Shown: piece by piece, positions 33,935 through 42,829 of the stretch
Layout of the letters: each line of letters begins with the position of its first letter
Position numbering within the stretch: the first letter of the stretch is position 1
Assembly: GCF_024138675.1 (NCBI RefSeq)
Contig: NZ_CP090959.1
Span: 3,193,501-3,257,500, forward strand
Length of the DNA: 64,000 nucleotides
Direction of reading: 5' to 3'
Origin: Simiduia sp. 21SJ11W-1
GTDB taxonomy: Bacteria; Pseudomonadota; Gammaproteobacteria; Pseudomonadales; Cellvibrionaceae
The notes under the pieces: model-generated
Database searches by the model: none
What the model was told of the DNA's origin: nothing
The model's input: only the letters and a program-made list of their open reading frames with translations
Translations under genes and position numbers: made by a program

Positions 33935-34633
33935 CTAGCTTGTCATCTTATCAACCAGTGCCGGGTTGGGTGCCGAGTGCCCTTCGGCGGCCAGCGACAA
34001 AGATCCGAACTCCTGATTCCAGCTCAATAACAACTTGGCCAGCGCCTGCGCCTGCTCGTGAATTGCGCGCAACTCCTCGCGGCCGCCCTTGGGACCGGAA
34101 TACAATTTAATCGCGCGGTGCCGCGAGGCAAGCGGGTTATCCGGGTAGCGCATGCGGTATACCTCAAGCTTCCAGCGCAAACTGTGTACACAGTTGCGGT
34201 AGTAAGCGAGCTTGGTGGCCAAACTGATCACGCCGAAATTCTCAAGGGCGCCAAAGGCTTTAAAATCTGTGCCAAACACCAACACCTGTTTGCAATTGTG
34301 ATCTGCAATTACCGTAGCTGAGCGCTCCTGTTGCACCAGTGCGGCCAAATCGCCAAACACTTCACCGGGGGTAATGTAGTTAACCACCTGCTGGCCCTGG
34401 GCATCGTTGGCAAAAACCGCGAGCTGGCCCTTGAGCAAAAAGTACAGCCATGGGTCGCGCTCACCCCGGCGCAGTACCACCTCGCCGGGCTTGAATTCCA
34501 CCAAGCGGGAATGCCGCAACAGCACCTCAAATTGCTGAGGGTCGTCTTGTTTGACTGCCTTATAAAAGGGAATAGGTGCCAGTAACGACTCAAGATCAGC
34601 CCGGGGAATCCGGCTGAGGGTTTTAATCTCCAT
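33935..34633 (-). CDS. Cyclic nucleotide-binding-domain protein without a DNA-binding domain
   Basis: The 232-residue protein has a cNMP-binding beta-roll at about residues 35-145: FKPGEVVLRRGERDPWLYFLLKGQLAVF, ending with the ligand-pocket segment GEVFGDLAALVQQERSATV. The canonical Glu of FGE is Asp here and the Pro before RSAT is missing, so cAMP binding is uncertain. The remaining 85 residues do not form the Crp/Fnr winged helix; they are basic and helical (KLEVYRMRYPDNPLASRHRAIKLYSG). It may act as a sensor or protein-binding module. It is a single gene with no clear partner. Confidence 0.75.
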   Translation of the reverse strand: MEIKTLSRIPRADLESLLAPIPFYKAVKQDDPQQFEVLLRHSRLVEFKPGEVVLRRGERDPWLYFLLKGQLAVFANDAQGQQVVNYITPGEVFGDLAALVQQERSATVIADHNCKQVLVFGTDFKAFGALENFGVISLATKLAYYRNCVHSLRWKLEVYRMRYPDNPLASRHRAIKLYSGPKGGREELRAIHEQAQALAKLLLSWNQEFGSLSLAAEGHSAPNPALVDKMTS

Positions 34634-34815
34634 GTAAAGCCCACTGATGTTTAGGTAAATAAAAGTCTATTGAGGCGTAACCATAGTACGAGTTGGTCTT
34701 ACACAACTGAAATTGGTTAGCTGCCGGCCACTATACTGAACAGGTTAGAGGTCTTGCGCCCGCTTGGCTAGGCGCAGCTTCAACACCCCATTATTGAGCA
34801 TTTGGGAGGTTTCCC

Positions 34816-35334
34816 ATGCAGCGACTATATTACCTTGCCGATAACATTCAGGCCGCCGAACACCTCACAGAAGATTTACAAAGTCAGGGCGTAACGCGCA
34901 ATCACGTACACTTGGTAGCCGCCAACGATGCCGAGCTTGAACGCCACCGAATGCCCACCGCCAGCCCACTTGAAACCACCGACCTGCTGCCCGCTGGCGA
35001 AGGCGGGCTGCTGGTGGGGGCAAGCCTGGGGCTTGTGGCCTGCGTGGGGCTTTACCTTACCGGTTGGGTAGATAGCACGCTGGCCTATCTAGGGCTATTT
35101 TTGTTTTGCACGGGCTTCGGTGCCTGGCTCGGGGGGTTTGTGGGCATCAATAAACGCCACTACAAACTTGAGCAATTTGAAGGTGCCATTCGCAATGGCC
35201 ATGTGCTGGTGATGATAGACACAGAACCCGAAGCCGCGGGCCTGGTTGAGCGGTTCATGGCCCATCAGCCCAAGGCCCAACTGGCTGGGCGCGGCAGTAG
35301 CTGGAATAACCCTCTGCACCCGCATCACCTTTAG
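34816..35334 (+). CDS. Membrane protein with glycine-rich paired helices
   Basis: The 172-residue protein has a soluble N-terminal region (about 1-60) resembling the alpha/beta start of DUF1269-type stress proteins (RLYYLADNIQAAEHLTEDLQSQ), a hydrophobic pair (GLLVGASLGLVACVGLYLTG and YLGLFLFCTGFGAWLGGFVGI) with small-residue packing, and a soluble C-terminal segment (HVLVMIDTEPEAAGLVERFM). GGGAGG precedes the ATG at 34816. The family function is unknown and the comparison is from fold style only. Confidence 0.65.
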   Translation: MQRLYYLADNIQAAEHLTEDLQSQGVTRNHVHLVAANDAELERHRMPTASPLETTDLLPAGEGGLLVGASLGLVACVGLYLTGWVDSTLAYLGLFLFCTGFGAWLGGFVGINKRHYKLEQFEGAIRNGHVLVMIDTEPEAAGLVERFMAHQPKAQLAGRGSSWNNPLHPHHL

Positions 35335-35648
35335 CCCTTGCACACAAGGCCGCCGCCCGGCGGCCTCTGTGGGTGCTGGGCAACGGCCCATTGCACCCGC
35401 AATTCACCGCGCTCCACCCCTCAATGTGCGCCCGAGTCCGTCTGGCGCAGGCTGCCAGGCCATCACCGGCAACTGTCTTGCAGCGCCCGCCACGGCATGA
35501 CAATCCAACGCCGGGCACCCCAAAATGCCTATTGAAGTAACAGCCAAACGCTGTAGAGTAAGCCATTGGCATGATTATAAAAGATACCTAGGCCACATAA
35601 CATTACGCTATATAGCCATTTAGCTGACCAACAGAGTGACTTTCCGCT
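35335..35648. other. Intergenic region, no gene seen
   Basis: These 314 bases hold a GC hairpin (AAGGCCGCC / GGCGGCCT near 35347-35368) after the membrane protein gene, without a T run. The right end is AT-rich (35560-35630), consistent with a promoter for the TonB-fusion gene. I see nothing else. Confidence 0.6.
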
Positions 35649-36869
35649 ATGACAACTCGCTTTCACCGCTGGCTCGTTGCGCTGTGCGCAAGTTTCGCAG
35701 CCATGACACTGCAGGCTGAGCCCCTGCTAAACGGGATATCCTCCTACACCAAACTGGGTCAAGAACAATTCCTCGCAGGCCTTTACCTGCCCTCCACCAC
35801 TACCGATGTAGGCACCGCCCTTAACGTGGGTGGCGAGCGCCGCATGGAATTGCGCATTACCGGCCGCTCGGTTTCCGCACGAGGCCTCAGCCGCATGTGG
35901 ATTGAAGGCATTGCCATCAACATTGCCGGCGACCAGCTGCAGGCCAACGCCGACGGTATGGTGGAATTCACCCAAATGACCAAGGGCCGCCTGCGCAACG
36001 GCGATACCGTGGTCATTGATGACATTCCCGGTGAAGGCATCAGTGTCACGATCAATGGCGTGGAAATGGGCAAAATCCGCCGCGCGCCTAATCTGTTCAA
36101 CATGTTGTTGGCCACCTGGGTGGGCTCTGTGCCGCTGTCTTCAGAATTCCGCGATGCCATTATGGCCGGTGGCAACATCAACCCGGATTTACTCGCGCGC
36201 TACCGCGCCACCAGCCCAACCGATGAGCGCATTGCCGCTGTACAGGAATGGAAAACACCTGCTGCTGCACCTGCCCAACCTGCAGTTGCCGCCAGCAGGC
36301 CTGCACCCGTTGCCGCACCTTCGGTTTCGGCGCCGTCTGTCGCTGCACCTACCTTGGCCGCAGCGGCGGCCGCCAAACCTGAGGTGAGTGCACCCAGCGC
36401 CGCTGCCAAGCCGCAAGTAGAACAACCCAAGGTTGAACAGCCTAAAGTGGCCCAGAAAAAGCCAGAGCCCAAACCAACACAGGTAGCTGCAGCCAAGCCT
36501 GTGAACAATGCCTTCCTTGACGACGACGAGCTTGAAGAAGAGGAAGAACCGCTCCTCACCGCAGCTTCGCTTGTGAGCCGCCAGCTGTACCACTCCAAAC
36601 TCCTGCGTTGGACTTACAAAAACATTCGCTACCCCAAGCGCGCACTGCAGCGTGGCCAGGAAGGCTCTGTGCGTGTGGCAGTGTTGATTGACCGCAACGG
36701 CAAGGTGATGAACATGCAGGCGCTGGAGGAATCCCGCCACAGCCTGCTGAATTCCGAAGCACTGAAAGCCGTAGAGCGCTCCGACCCTTTCCCGCCAATG
36801 CCACAGGATTTGCAGGGTGACCGCTTCGAATTCACGCTGCCAATTACCTTCAGCATTCCGAAAGACTAA
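35649..36869 (+). CDS. Chalcone-isomerase-like domain fused to a TonB C-terminal domain
   Basis: The protein has 406 residues. A cleavable-looking signal peptide ends after LQA (residue 23). Residues 25-185 resemble the chalcone isomerase-like family PF16036 (NGISSYTKLGQEQFLAGLYLPS, later MLLATWVGSVPLSSEFRDAIMAG). Residues 203-290 are Pro/Ala/Lys-rich, then an acidic DDDELEEEEEP run. Residues 315-403 are a TonB C-terminal domain (IRYPKRALQRGQEGSVRVAVLIDRNGKVMNMQALEESRHSLLNSEAL). Ordinary TonB has an uncleaved N-terminal helix that contacts ExbB; that anchor seems absent here. It is a single gene ended by a strong terminator. Confidence 0.78.
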   Translation: MTTRFHRWLVALCASFAAMTLQAEPLLNGISSYTKLGQEQFLAGLYLPSTTTDVGTALNVGGERRMELRITGRSVSARGLSRMWIEGIAINIAGDQLQANADGMVEFTQMTKGRLRNGDTVVIDDIPGEGISVTINGVEMGKIRRAPNLFNMLLATWVGSVPLSSEFRDAIMAGGNINPDLLARYRATSPTDERIAAVQEWKTPAAAPAQPAVAASRPAPVAAPSVSAPSVAAPTLAAAAAAKPEVSAPSAAAKPQVEQPKVEQPKVAQKKPEPKPTQVAAAKPVNNAFLDDDELEEEEEPLLTAASLVSRQLYHSKLLRWTYKNIRYPKRALQRGQEGSVRVAVLIDRNGKVMNMQALEESRHSLLNSEALKAVERSDPFPPMPQDLQGDRFEFTLPITFSIPKD

Positions 36870-36883
36870 ACACTCATGCAAAC

Positions 36884-36910
36884 AAAAAGCGGCCAATGGC
36901 CGCTTTTTTT
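36884..36910. terminator. Terminator after the TonB-fusion gene
   Basis: AAAAAGCGGCC and GGCCGCTTTTT pair with a three-base loop, followed by more T. A matching A run on the left makes it usable by the convergent gene as well. Confidence 0.92.
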
Positions 36911-36927
36911 ATACCCGGCGAAATCGA

Positions 36928-37479
36928 CTAATGAACGCTCGCCAATGCCGAGAGCCGCTCTGTAATCACCCGGGCAATGGCGGCGCGATCTAATTCAGAC
37001 ATATCTGCAAGCCGCTCAAGGCTTAGGGCGTGCAAGTGCAGGCAAGGTGTGGTGGCGTTCATTTCACGCAAGTCACCCTTCATTAATACCGGCAAAAAGG
37101 GGCGCTCTGGCGGACGGTGGTGATTAACCAGCTCAATGCCCACTTTGAGCGGCACTGTGCGGTATTTGGTTTTGCCGCTCTTAAACGGAATGCACAGCAT
37201 CAGCGGGTGCTCGCGCCCGGGAATAATATGCAGCCCCGTGGATAAAAGCGCCTCGGGGGTGACGTTGTTAAAGGTATCAAAATGGGCGTAGGGGTTTGGC
37301 AGTATCACCAACTTGCGATCTTCTTCGCGGGGCACAAAAATATTGTAATTGGTGTAGAGCTGGTTAACAGACTGGGAAAACACACACAGCTTGTTTTCAA
37401 ACCCCATCACAAAGTCGTGGGCATTGGCCCGCTCGGAGAAGGCATCTAAATCCCAAATCAGGTCTTTGTTTTGCTCCAT
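36928..37479 (-). CDS. Uncharacterised cytosolic protein
   Basis: The product has 183 residues and no signal peptide or membrane helix. The sequence is mixed alpha/beta with an N-terminal acidic helix (IWDLDAFSERANAHDF) and a C-terminal helix (SELDRAAIARVITERLSAL). I do not recognise a family. It is divergent from selO, with 133 bp between starts, and convergent with the TonB-fusion gene across a shared terminator. Confidence 0.65.
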   Translation of the reverse strand: MEQNKDLIWDLDAFSERANAHDFVMGFENKLCVFSQSVNQLYTNYNIFVPREEDRKLVILPNPYAHFDTFNNVTPEALLSTGLHIIPGREHPLMLCIPFKSGKTKYRTVPLKVGIELVNHHRPPERPFLPVLMKGDLREMNATTPCLHLHALSLERLADMSELDRAAIARVITERLSALASVH

Positions 37480-37612
37480 CTAGCACCTGCCCTCACCTGT
37501 GTCGTTGGCCATAGCTGCAGCCTTTGCTGGCCGCAGCGCTACCTAAGTCTAGCCGCTATTAACCCATTAAGTGTGGCATCATGCGGGTAAGCTTTACCTG
37601 AGTATATGTTCA

Positions 37613-39037
37613 ATGCCTGCCAAGTTCGACAATTCCTTTGCACGCCTGGGGCCAGAATTTGGCACGCGTCAGATGCCTCTGCCGCTCGCAAATGCCACCC
37701 TTATTCACCTGAACCAAGCGCTGGCCGAGGCACTGGCGTTGCCTCAGGAGGCTGTGCAACAGATGGTGTTAGGTGAGCCACTGCCGCCCGGCTGCGAGCC
37801 ATTGGCGATGGTTTATGCGGGTCACCAGTTTGGCGGCTTCAGCCCGCAGCTAGGTGATGGCCGGGGCCTGCTACTGGGCGAGTGGTGCACCGCGGGCAAC
37901 CGCTGGGATTTACACCTCAAAGGCGCCGGGCGCACGCCCTATTCGCGCTTTGGCGATGGCCGGGCCGTGCTGCGCTCAAGCCTGCGCGAATACCTGGGCT
38001 CTGCAGCCATGCAGGGCCTGGGTATTCCCACCACCCAGGCCCTGGCACTGGCCGGCAGCCGGCAAACGGTGATGCGTGAACGCGCAGAGCCCGGCGCCAC
38101 TTTGCTGCGCGTCACCCGCTGTCACATCCGTTTTGGCCACTTTGAATACTTTTTCTACCAAAACCAGCAGCCATTACTTGAGAAGCTGGTGAACTACTGC
38201 GCCAGCCGGTATTTAGCGCAGGGCCAATACTCGCCCGATGACACCCGCGCCAACGCTCGTGCCTTGCTTGCATTGGCCACCCGCAGCACAGCCAAACTCA
38301 TTGCCCACTGGCAGGCTACAGGCTTTGCCCACGGTGTGATGAACACCGACAACATGTCGCTCATTGGCGAAACTTTCGATTTTGGCCCCTACGGATTTTT
38401 AGATGATTTCGAACCGGGCTTTATTTGTAACCACTCAGACGACCAAGGTCGCTACGCCTTCGACCGGCAGGCGGCCATCGGCCTTTGGAACCTCAATGCC
38501 CTGGCACACAGCCTTTCCGGCCTGATCGCCATAGACGACATAAAAACAGAGCTTGCCCACTACCAGCACACGCTCAGCGAAACCTATTACACCTTGATGA
38601 TGGGCAAACTCGGGCTTAAAGCCCAGGCCAATGAAACCCAACAAGCCTTGCTGCAGGATTTGCTCACGCTACTGGCCGCCAACCGCACCGACTACACGGG
38701 GTTTTTCCGCGCTTTAAGCGAAAGCGCAGAGCAGGCCCGCGATCTCATTACCGATCGCCCCGGCGCCCTGCAATGGCTTGAACGCTATAGTGCCTGTTGC
38801 AACCAGGCCGCCGTGCCCGAGCGCGAAACTTACATGCGCGCACGCAATCCTAAGTTCATTTTGCGCAACTATTTAGCGCAACAAGCGATAGAAAGTGCCG
38901 AAGCTGGCGACTTCTCCATGCTGGAAGATTTGTTCACAGTACTCAGCGCCCCCTACGATGAGCACCCAGGCCACAGCGCCCTTGCCAAGCCGCCCGCAGC
39001 ACACCAGAAGCATCTGCCGGTGAGTTGCTCAAGTTGA
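37613..39037 (+). CDS. selO: Protein adenylyltransferase SelO (YdiU)
   Basis: The 474-residue protein has the pseudokinase-like SelO layout: LAMVYAGHQFGGFSPQLGDGRG at the N terminus, LHLKGAGRTPYSRFGDGRAVLRSSLREYL (glycine-rich loop and Lys), GVMNTDNMSLIGETFDFGPYGFLDDF (catalytic Asn and metal-binding Asp). It ends in the conserved SCSS tail, whose Cys is the selenocysteine position in animal SelO. SelO transfers AMP from ATP to protein hydroxyls and is linked to oxidative stress. ATG 37613 begins the conserved FDNSFARLGPEF start. It is monocistronic. Confidence 0.95.
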   Translation: MPAKFDNSFARLGPEFGTRQMPLPLANATLIHLNQALAEALALPQEAVQQMVLGEPLPPGCEPLAMVYAGHQFGGFSPQLGDGRGLLLGEWCTAGNRWDLHLKGAGRTPYSRFGDGRAVLRSSLREYLGSAAMQGLGIPTTQALALAGSRQTVMRERAEPGATLLRVTRCHIRFGHFEYFFYQNQQPLLEKLVNYCASRYLAQGQYSPDDTRANARALLALATRSTAKLIAHWQATGFAHGVMNTDNMSLIGETFDFGPYGFLDDFEPGFICNHSDDQGRYAFDRQAAIGLWNLNALAHSLSGLIAIDDIKTELAHYQHTLSETYYTLMMGKLGLKAQANETQQALLQDLLTLLAANRTDYTGFFRALSESAEQARDLITDRPGALQWLERYSACCNQAAVPERETYMRARNPKFILRNYLAQQAIESAEAGDFSMLEDLFTVLSAPYDEHPGHSALAKPPAAHQKHLPVSCSS

Positions 39038-39088
39038 TCTACACTAGGTGTGTCCTCAGATTTTAGCCGCCAGTAGCAGAGACACTCC

Positions 39089-39952
39089 ATGAACAACTTA
39101 GCCTTCGAGAACCCGGACGCACAAACCATTGCCCACGCCCTGCAATCGCGCACGGCCAGCCGGGAACTGGAAGTGCCACTGCTGCCGGAAGTTGCCAACA
39201 AAGTGATTACCCTCTCACAAGACCCGGAATCCGATGCCGCCCAACTGGCAAGCCTGATACAAAGCGATCAGGCATTGGCCGGCCACGTGATGCACATCGC
39301 CAATTCGGCGGCCTACTCACCCAATGCCACACTGGTATCGCTGCAGCAGGCCATTACTCGCCTGGGCATGAACCTGATATCAGACATAGCGCTGGCGGCC
39401 TCTATTTCGGCGAAAATGTTTAAAGCACCCGGCTTTGAAAACCACATTCAATCCATATGGCGCCACGCTCTGGCCACTGCCCTTTGGGGTAAAGAAATTG
39501 CGCGCCAGGGCCGGCGCAACGTTGAGGCCACATTTTTATGCGGCCTACTACACTCCATTGGCCGGCCTGTGGTTATCCAGGCGGCCCTGGATTGTGCAAA
39601 CAAAACCCACACCAAATTGAGCGAGGCAGATGTACTGCTACTTGAAGAGAATCTGCACACGCCCGTAGGGGTTGCCGTTGCCCAGCGCTGGGAAATGCCC
39701 CAGATTGTGTGTGAATCCATTGAGTTTTTCCACGCATACGAAAAGGCCACGCAAGCGCGCGAGCAAACCACCATGATCAATGGCGGGGCCGCCTTTGCCA
39801 CTCACATGCTCACACCTGATCAGCTCAGTGCCGAACAACTCACCGCACTGCCGGTGTTGGCCGACCTCAATTTGTACGATGACGAAGTGCAAAGCCTGCT
39901 CGATAAAAAAGACGATATAAAAAGCACCATGGAGGCCATGCTCGGACGATGA
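39089..39952 (+). CDS. HDOD-domain signalling protein
   Basis: The 287-residue protein is a single HDOD domain: LPLLPEVANKVITLSQDPESDAAQLASLIQSDQALAGHVMHIANSAAYSP, then LQQAITRLGMNLISDIALAASI and FLCGLLHSIGRPVVIQAAL. HDOD proteins resemble HD phosphohydrolases but lack most metal ligands and act in regulation. Here the HD pair is LHSIG, so no enzymatic activity is expected. Its TGA overlaps the sthA ATG (ATGA), so it is coupled to the transhydrogenase gene. Confidence 0.9.
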   Translation: MNNLAFENPDAQTIAHALQSRTASRELEVPLLPEVANKVITLSQDPESDAAQLASLIQSDQALAGHVMHIANSAAYSPNATLVSLQQAITRLGMNLISDIALAASISAKMFKAPGFENHIQSIWRHALATALWGKEIARQGRRNVEATFLCGLLHSIGRPVVIQAALDCANKTHTKLSEADVLLLEENLHTPVGVAVAQRWEMPQIVCESIEFFHAYEKATQAREQTTMINGGAAFATHMLTPDQLSAEQLTALPVLADLNLYDDEVQSLLDKKDDIKSTMEAMLGR

Positions 39953-41346
39953 GCTACGACTACGATTTGATTGTGATCGGCAGCGGACCTGCCGGTCAAA
40001 AGGCCGCCGTACAGGGCGCAAAAGCGGGGCAAAAAGTGGCATTGGTAGAGCGCGACAAGGTGCTTGGCGGCGCCTGTGTGCACCGCGGCACCATCCCTTC
40101 GAAAACCCTGCGCGAAAATGCGTTGCGGGTGAAAAACATGCGCGCCAACGCAAGCCTTGCCAATTTTCAGCTGGCCGAAGACACCGAGATGGCAACCCTT
40201 ATCGACCGGCTAGACCAAGTGCTGCTTGCCCACGACCACTACATGCGCAAGCAAATTGAACGCAACAAAATAGAAACCATTCACGGGCGCGCAAAGTTTG
40301 TGGATGCCCACCAACTTCACATCGCCAAAGTGCGTGGTGAAGCGCAAACCTTGAGCGCTGAAAATATCATCATTGCCACCGGCTCCTTTCCCCGCAAGCC
40401 CGACAACATCCCCGTTGATCACGAATACCTGTTCGATAGCGATTCCATTTTATCCATGCTGTACTTACCCAAAAGCCTGACGGTACTCGGCGGCGGGGTG
40501 ATTGCCAGTGAATATGCCTCTATTTTTCAGGCGCTCGGGGTCAAGGTCACCATGATCGACAAATACCCGCGCCCGCTGGGTTTTTTGGATCAGGATTTAA
40601 CCGATAAATTTGTGCACGCCTTTACCGACATGGGCGGCACCTGGCTTGGCGAACACACAGTAGTAAGCGCACGCTTTGATGGTTTAGCCGGTGTGATTAC
40701 CGAGTGCAGCAACGGCGCCACAATACGCAGTGAAAAACTGCTGTGTGCCGCCGGGCGCATCGCCAATGTGAAGGATTTGTGTATTGAGAACGCAGGCCTT
40801 GCGCTTAATGAACGAGGGCTCATTTCCGTAGACCAGAACCTCAGAACCAGCACGCCCAACATTTTTGCCGCAGGCGATGTGATTGGGCCACCGAGCCTTG
40901 CGTCCACCTCAATGGAGCAGGGCCGGCGCGCCACCTGCAATGCCATTGGCCTGAACCTGGGGCGCATTGCCAGCGTCATTCCCTCGGGTATCTACGGCAT
41001 CCCCGAGCTCAGCGCCGTGGGGCTTACCGAGCAGCAAGCCATTGAAGCCAACGGCGCAGCCATTGTAGGGCGCGCCAACTTTGAAGAAATTGCCCGCGGG
41101 CAAATTTCCGGCATCCAGGATGGCATGCTTAAACTTGTCTGCGATCCGCAGGGTGAGCAGCTGCTGGGCGTCATGATTGTGGGCGAAGGTGCCACCGAGC
41201 TCATTCACATTGGCCAAATGGCCCTGCTTAACGATGCACCGGTGGATATTTTTGTAGAGAGTATTTTTAACTTTCCCACCCTTGCCGAAGCTTACCGCGT
41301 GGCCGCACTGGCTGTGATTGGCCAGCGCAAGAGGGCCAAGCCCTAA
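39949..41346 (+). CDS. sthA: Soluble pyridine nucleotide transhydrogenase
   Basis: The 465-residue flavoprotein has the FAD-binding motif YDLIVIGSGPAGQKAAVQGAKAG and the NAD-binding motif TVLGGGVIASEYASIFQALG. The segment GGACVHRGTIPSKTLRE lacks the second Cys of lipoamide dehydrogenase and other disulfide reductases, which separates SthA from them. The C-terminal dimer interface (LIHIGQMALLNDAPVDIFVE, FNFPTLAEAYRVAAL) is complete. It interconverts NADPH and NADH in the cytosol. It overlaps the HDOD gene by four bases. Confidence 0.93.
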   Translation: MSYDYDLIVIGSGPAGQKAAVQGAKAGQKVALVERDKVLGGACVHRGTIPSKTLRENALRVKNMRANASLANFQLAEDTEMATLIDRLDQVLLAHDHYMRKQIERNKIETIHGRAKFVDAHQLHIAKVRGEAQTLSAENIIIATGSFPRKPDNIPVDHEYLFDSDSILSMLYLPKSLTVLGGGVIASEYASIFQALGVKVTMIDKYPRPLGFLDQDLTDKFVHAFTDMGGTWLGEHTVVSARFDGLAGVITECSNGATIRSEKLLCAAGRIANVKDLCIENAGLALNERGLISVDQNLRTSTPNIFAAGDVIGPPSLASTSMEQGRRATCNAIGLNLGRIASVIPSGIYGIPELSAVGLTEQQAIEANGAAIVGRANFEEIARGQISGIQDGMLKLVCDPQGEQLLGVMIVGEGATELIHIGQMALLNDAPVDIFVESIFNFPTLAEAYRVAALAVIGQRKRAKP

Positions 41347-41359
41347 GAGCACGATTAAG

Positions 41360-42028
41360 CTAACTCACTTGAAAGCCATAGAAATTCACCAGGTTGTATT
41401 GGGCAAGCTCGCCTAAATCCGGCCAGGTGCGGGCTTGAGCTTCTCCCAATAACACAAACCCCGGCGCCGGCACTTCACGCACCCGCGAATCGGCTATCAG
41501 CACACCGGCTGCGCGCTCAGTCAGGCCCGCTACCTGCGGGCGATTATCCGGGTCGTAGAGAATGTCGGCGGCCAGCAATACATCCACCGCTGGCGCCTCA
41601 TCGAGCGAAGCCACCCGCTCCACGTTTACCCCGTTTAGCTCGGCATTGGCCGCAATGGCCGCCTGGGCATAGGGGTCGGTATCGCAGGCCCACACACGGG
41701 CGGCGCCCGCCATGGCACATGCAATGGCCACCACACCGCTACCGGCCCCTAAGTCCAATACCTTGCGCCCGCGCACCCGCTCAGGCTCGGCCAGTATCTT
41801 GGCCGCCAGCGCCTGGCCACTGGCCCAGCAAAAGGCCCAATAGGCGGGCGCGGCCATTACCCGGGCCGCCACTTCATGGCTGAGCGGCCGATCTGCCAAC
41901 AACGCGGCATCCAGCAACCACAAGCGCAAGGGTATGCGTGGTAAATCCGTGATACACAGCGCCCCATCGGGCAGGCTTGCACGCAAATTTCGGGTTAATT
42001 GTTCAGTCACCGGGCGAGTCTCGGGCAT
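41360..42028 (-). CDS. Class I SAM-dependent methyltransferase (ETFB-methyltransferase-like)
   Basis: The 222-residue protein has motif I VLDLGAGSGVVAIACAMAGA and the following ACDTDPYAQAAIAANAELNGV, which together with VDVLLAADILYDPDN matches the PrmA/ETFB-lysine methyltransferase group. The aromatic PAYWAFCWASGQALA before motif I is typical of the METTL family. The substrate is likely a protein lysine but is not proven. It is convergent with sthA, 13 bp between stops. Confidence 0.88.
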   Translation of the reverse strand: MPETRPVTEQLTRNLRASLPDGALCITDLPRIPLRLWLLDAALLADRPLSHEVAARVMAAPAYWAFCWASGQALAAKILAEPERVRGRKVLDLGAGSGVVAIACAMAGAARVWACDTDPYAQAAIAANAELNGVNVERVASLDEAPAVDVLLAADILYDPDNRPQVAGLTERAAGVLIADSRVREVPAPGFVLLGEAQARTWPDLGELAQYNLVNFYGFQVS

Positions 42029-42193
42029 TTATTGCCAATAGCGCTAAAGGGCAGCACTTTAGGCATATTCATAAGAATAAAGTATTAAACAAGGTACCAG
42101 CGCACAGAAAACAACCAGCCAATACCTGTATATTAGTTTCATGGAGTAGCGGGAAGGGATGCGACCAAATTACCCCGTAGAGAGCGTGCCCCA

Positions 42194-42532
42194 ATGAACA
42201 CTGTATTTTACACCTGTCGTACCAGCCTGTTGCTCTGTGGCACCCTGCTGGCTTTGTGTATAAAGGCGCACGCTGGTGAGTCTATCTCCCCCACCTTTTT
42301 CTCCGCCGACGACAGCGCACTGTCACAGGCCCGCACCGACGCCATTCACTTCCATCTGCACGCGCGCACTGAGCAAGAAGACAAGGCAGCCTCTGCAACT
42401 GGTCTGATTGGCTTTTTGGCCAAGGCGCTCACGCCCGGCAAACTCGAGCGCCCGGTGCATGAAGAAGGTTTCCGTATTCACACCCAATCAGACGACAAGG
42501 GCTTTGCCCTAAACGCGGCCTATCGCTTCTAG
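42194..42532 (+). CDS. Small exported protein of unknown function
   Basis: The product has 112 residues with a signal peptide (TSLLLCGTLLALCIKAHA, cleavage before GES). The mature part is about 85 residues with no recognised motif. It ends in AAYRF, an aromatic terminus of the type used for outer-membrane insertion, but the protein is too short to be a barrel. It is a single gene. Confidence 0.6.
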   Translation: MNTVFYTCRTSLLLCGTLLALCIKAHAGESISPTFFSADDSALSQARTDAIHFHLHARTEQEDKAASATGLIGFLAKALTPGKLERPVHEEGFRIHTQSDDKGFALNAAYRF

Positions 42533-42829
42533 CGCAATAGTTAAAAATTTAAAGCGCACCTTGGTAAGCAAGCGCTCACACACTTGTCGCAACGGCCCTT
42601 AAGGCTTGCCACCAGTTAATGGCCCTTCACGCGCCGCGCTTTTGCCACCAGCCCCAACGGGCTTGAACCTGTGCAGCCATATATCTGCTATCTGCTATCT
42701 GCAGCCATGTTCAGCGATGCCTGACCTTTGGCGCCGGGGTTTGCAAAACGCTTTGGGCAGCTAAATTCATTGCGTATTGAGCCTCAAGCTAGGCGCCAGC
42801 GGTGGCAGGCGGACTCGCTTTCAGCGCGC

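Noticed and set aside
42680-42710. Three short direct repeats of ATCTGCT
   Set aside because: Too few and too short to separate from chance without comparison between strains.
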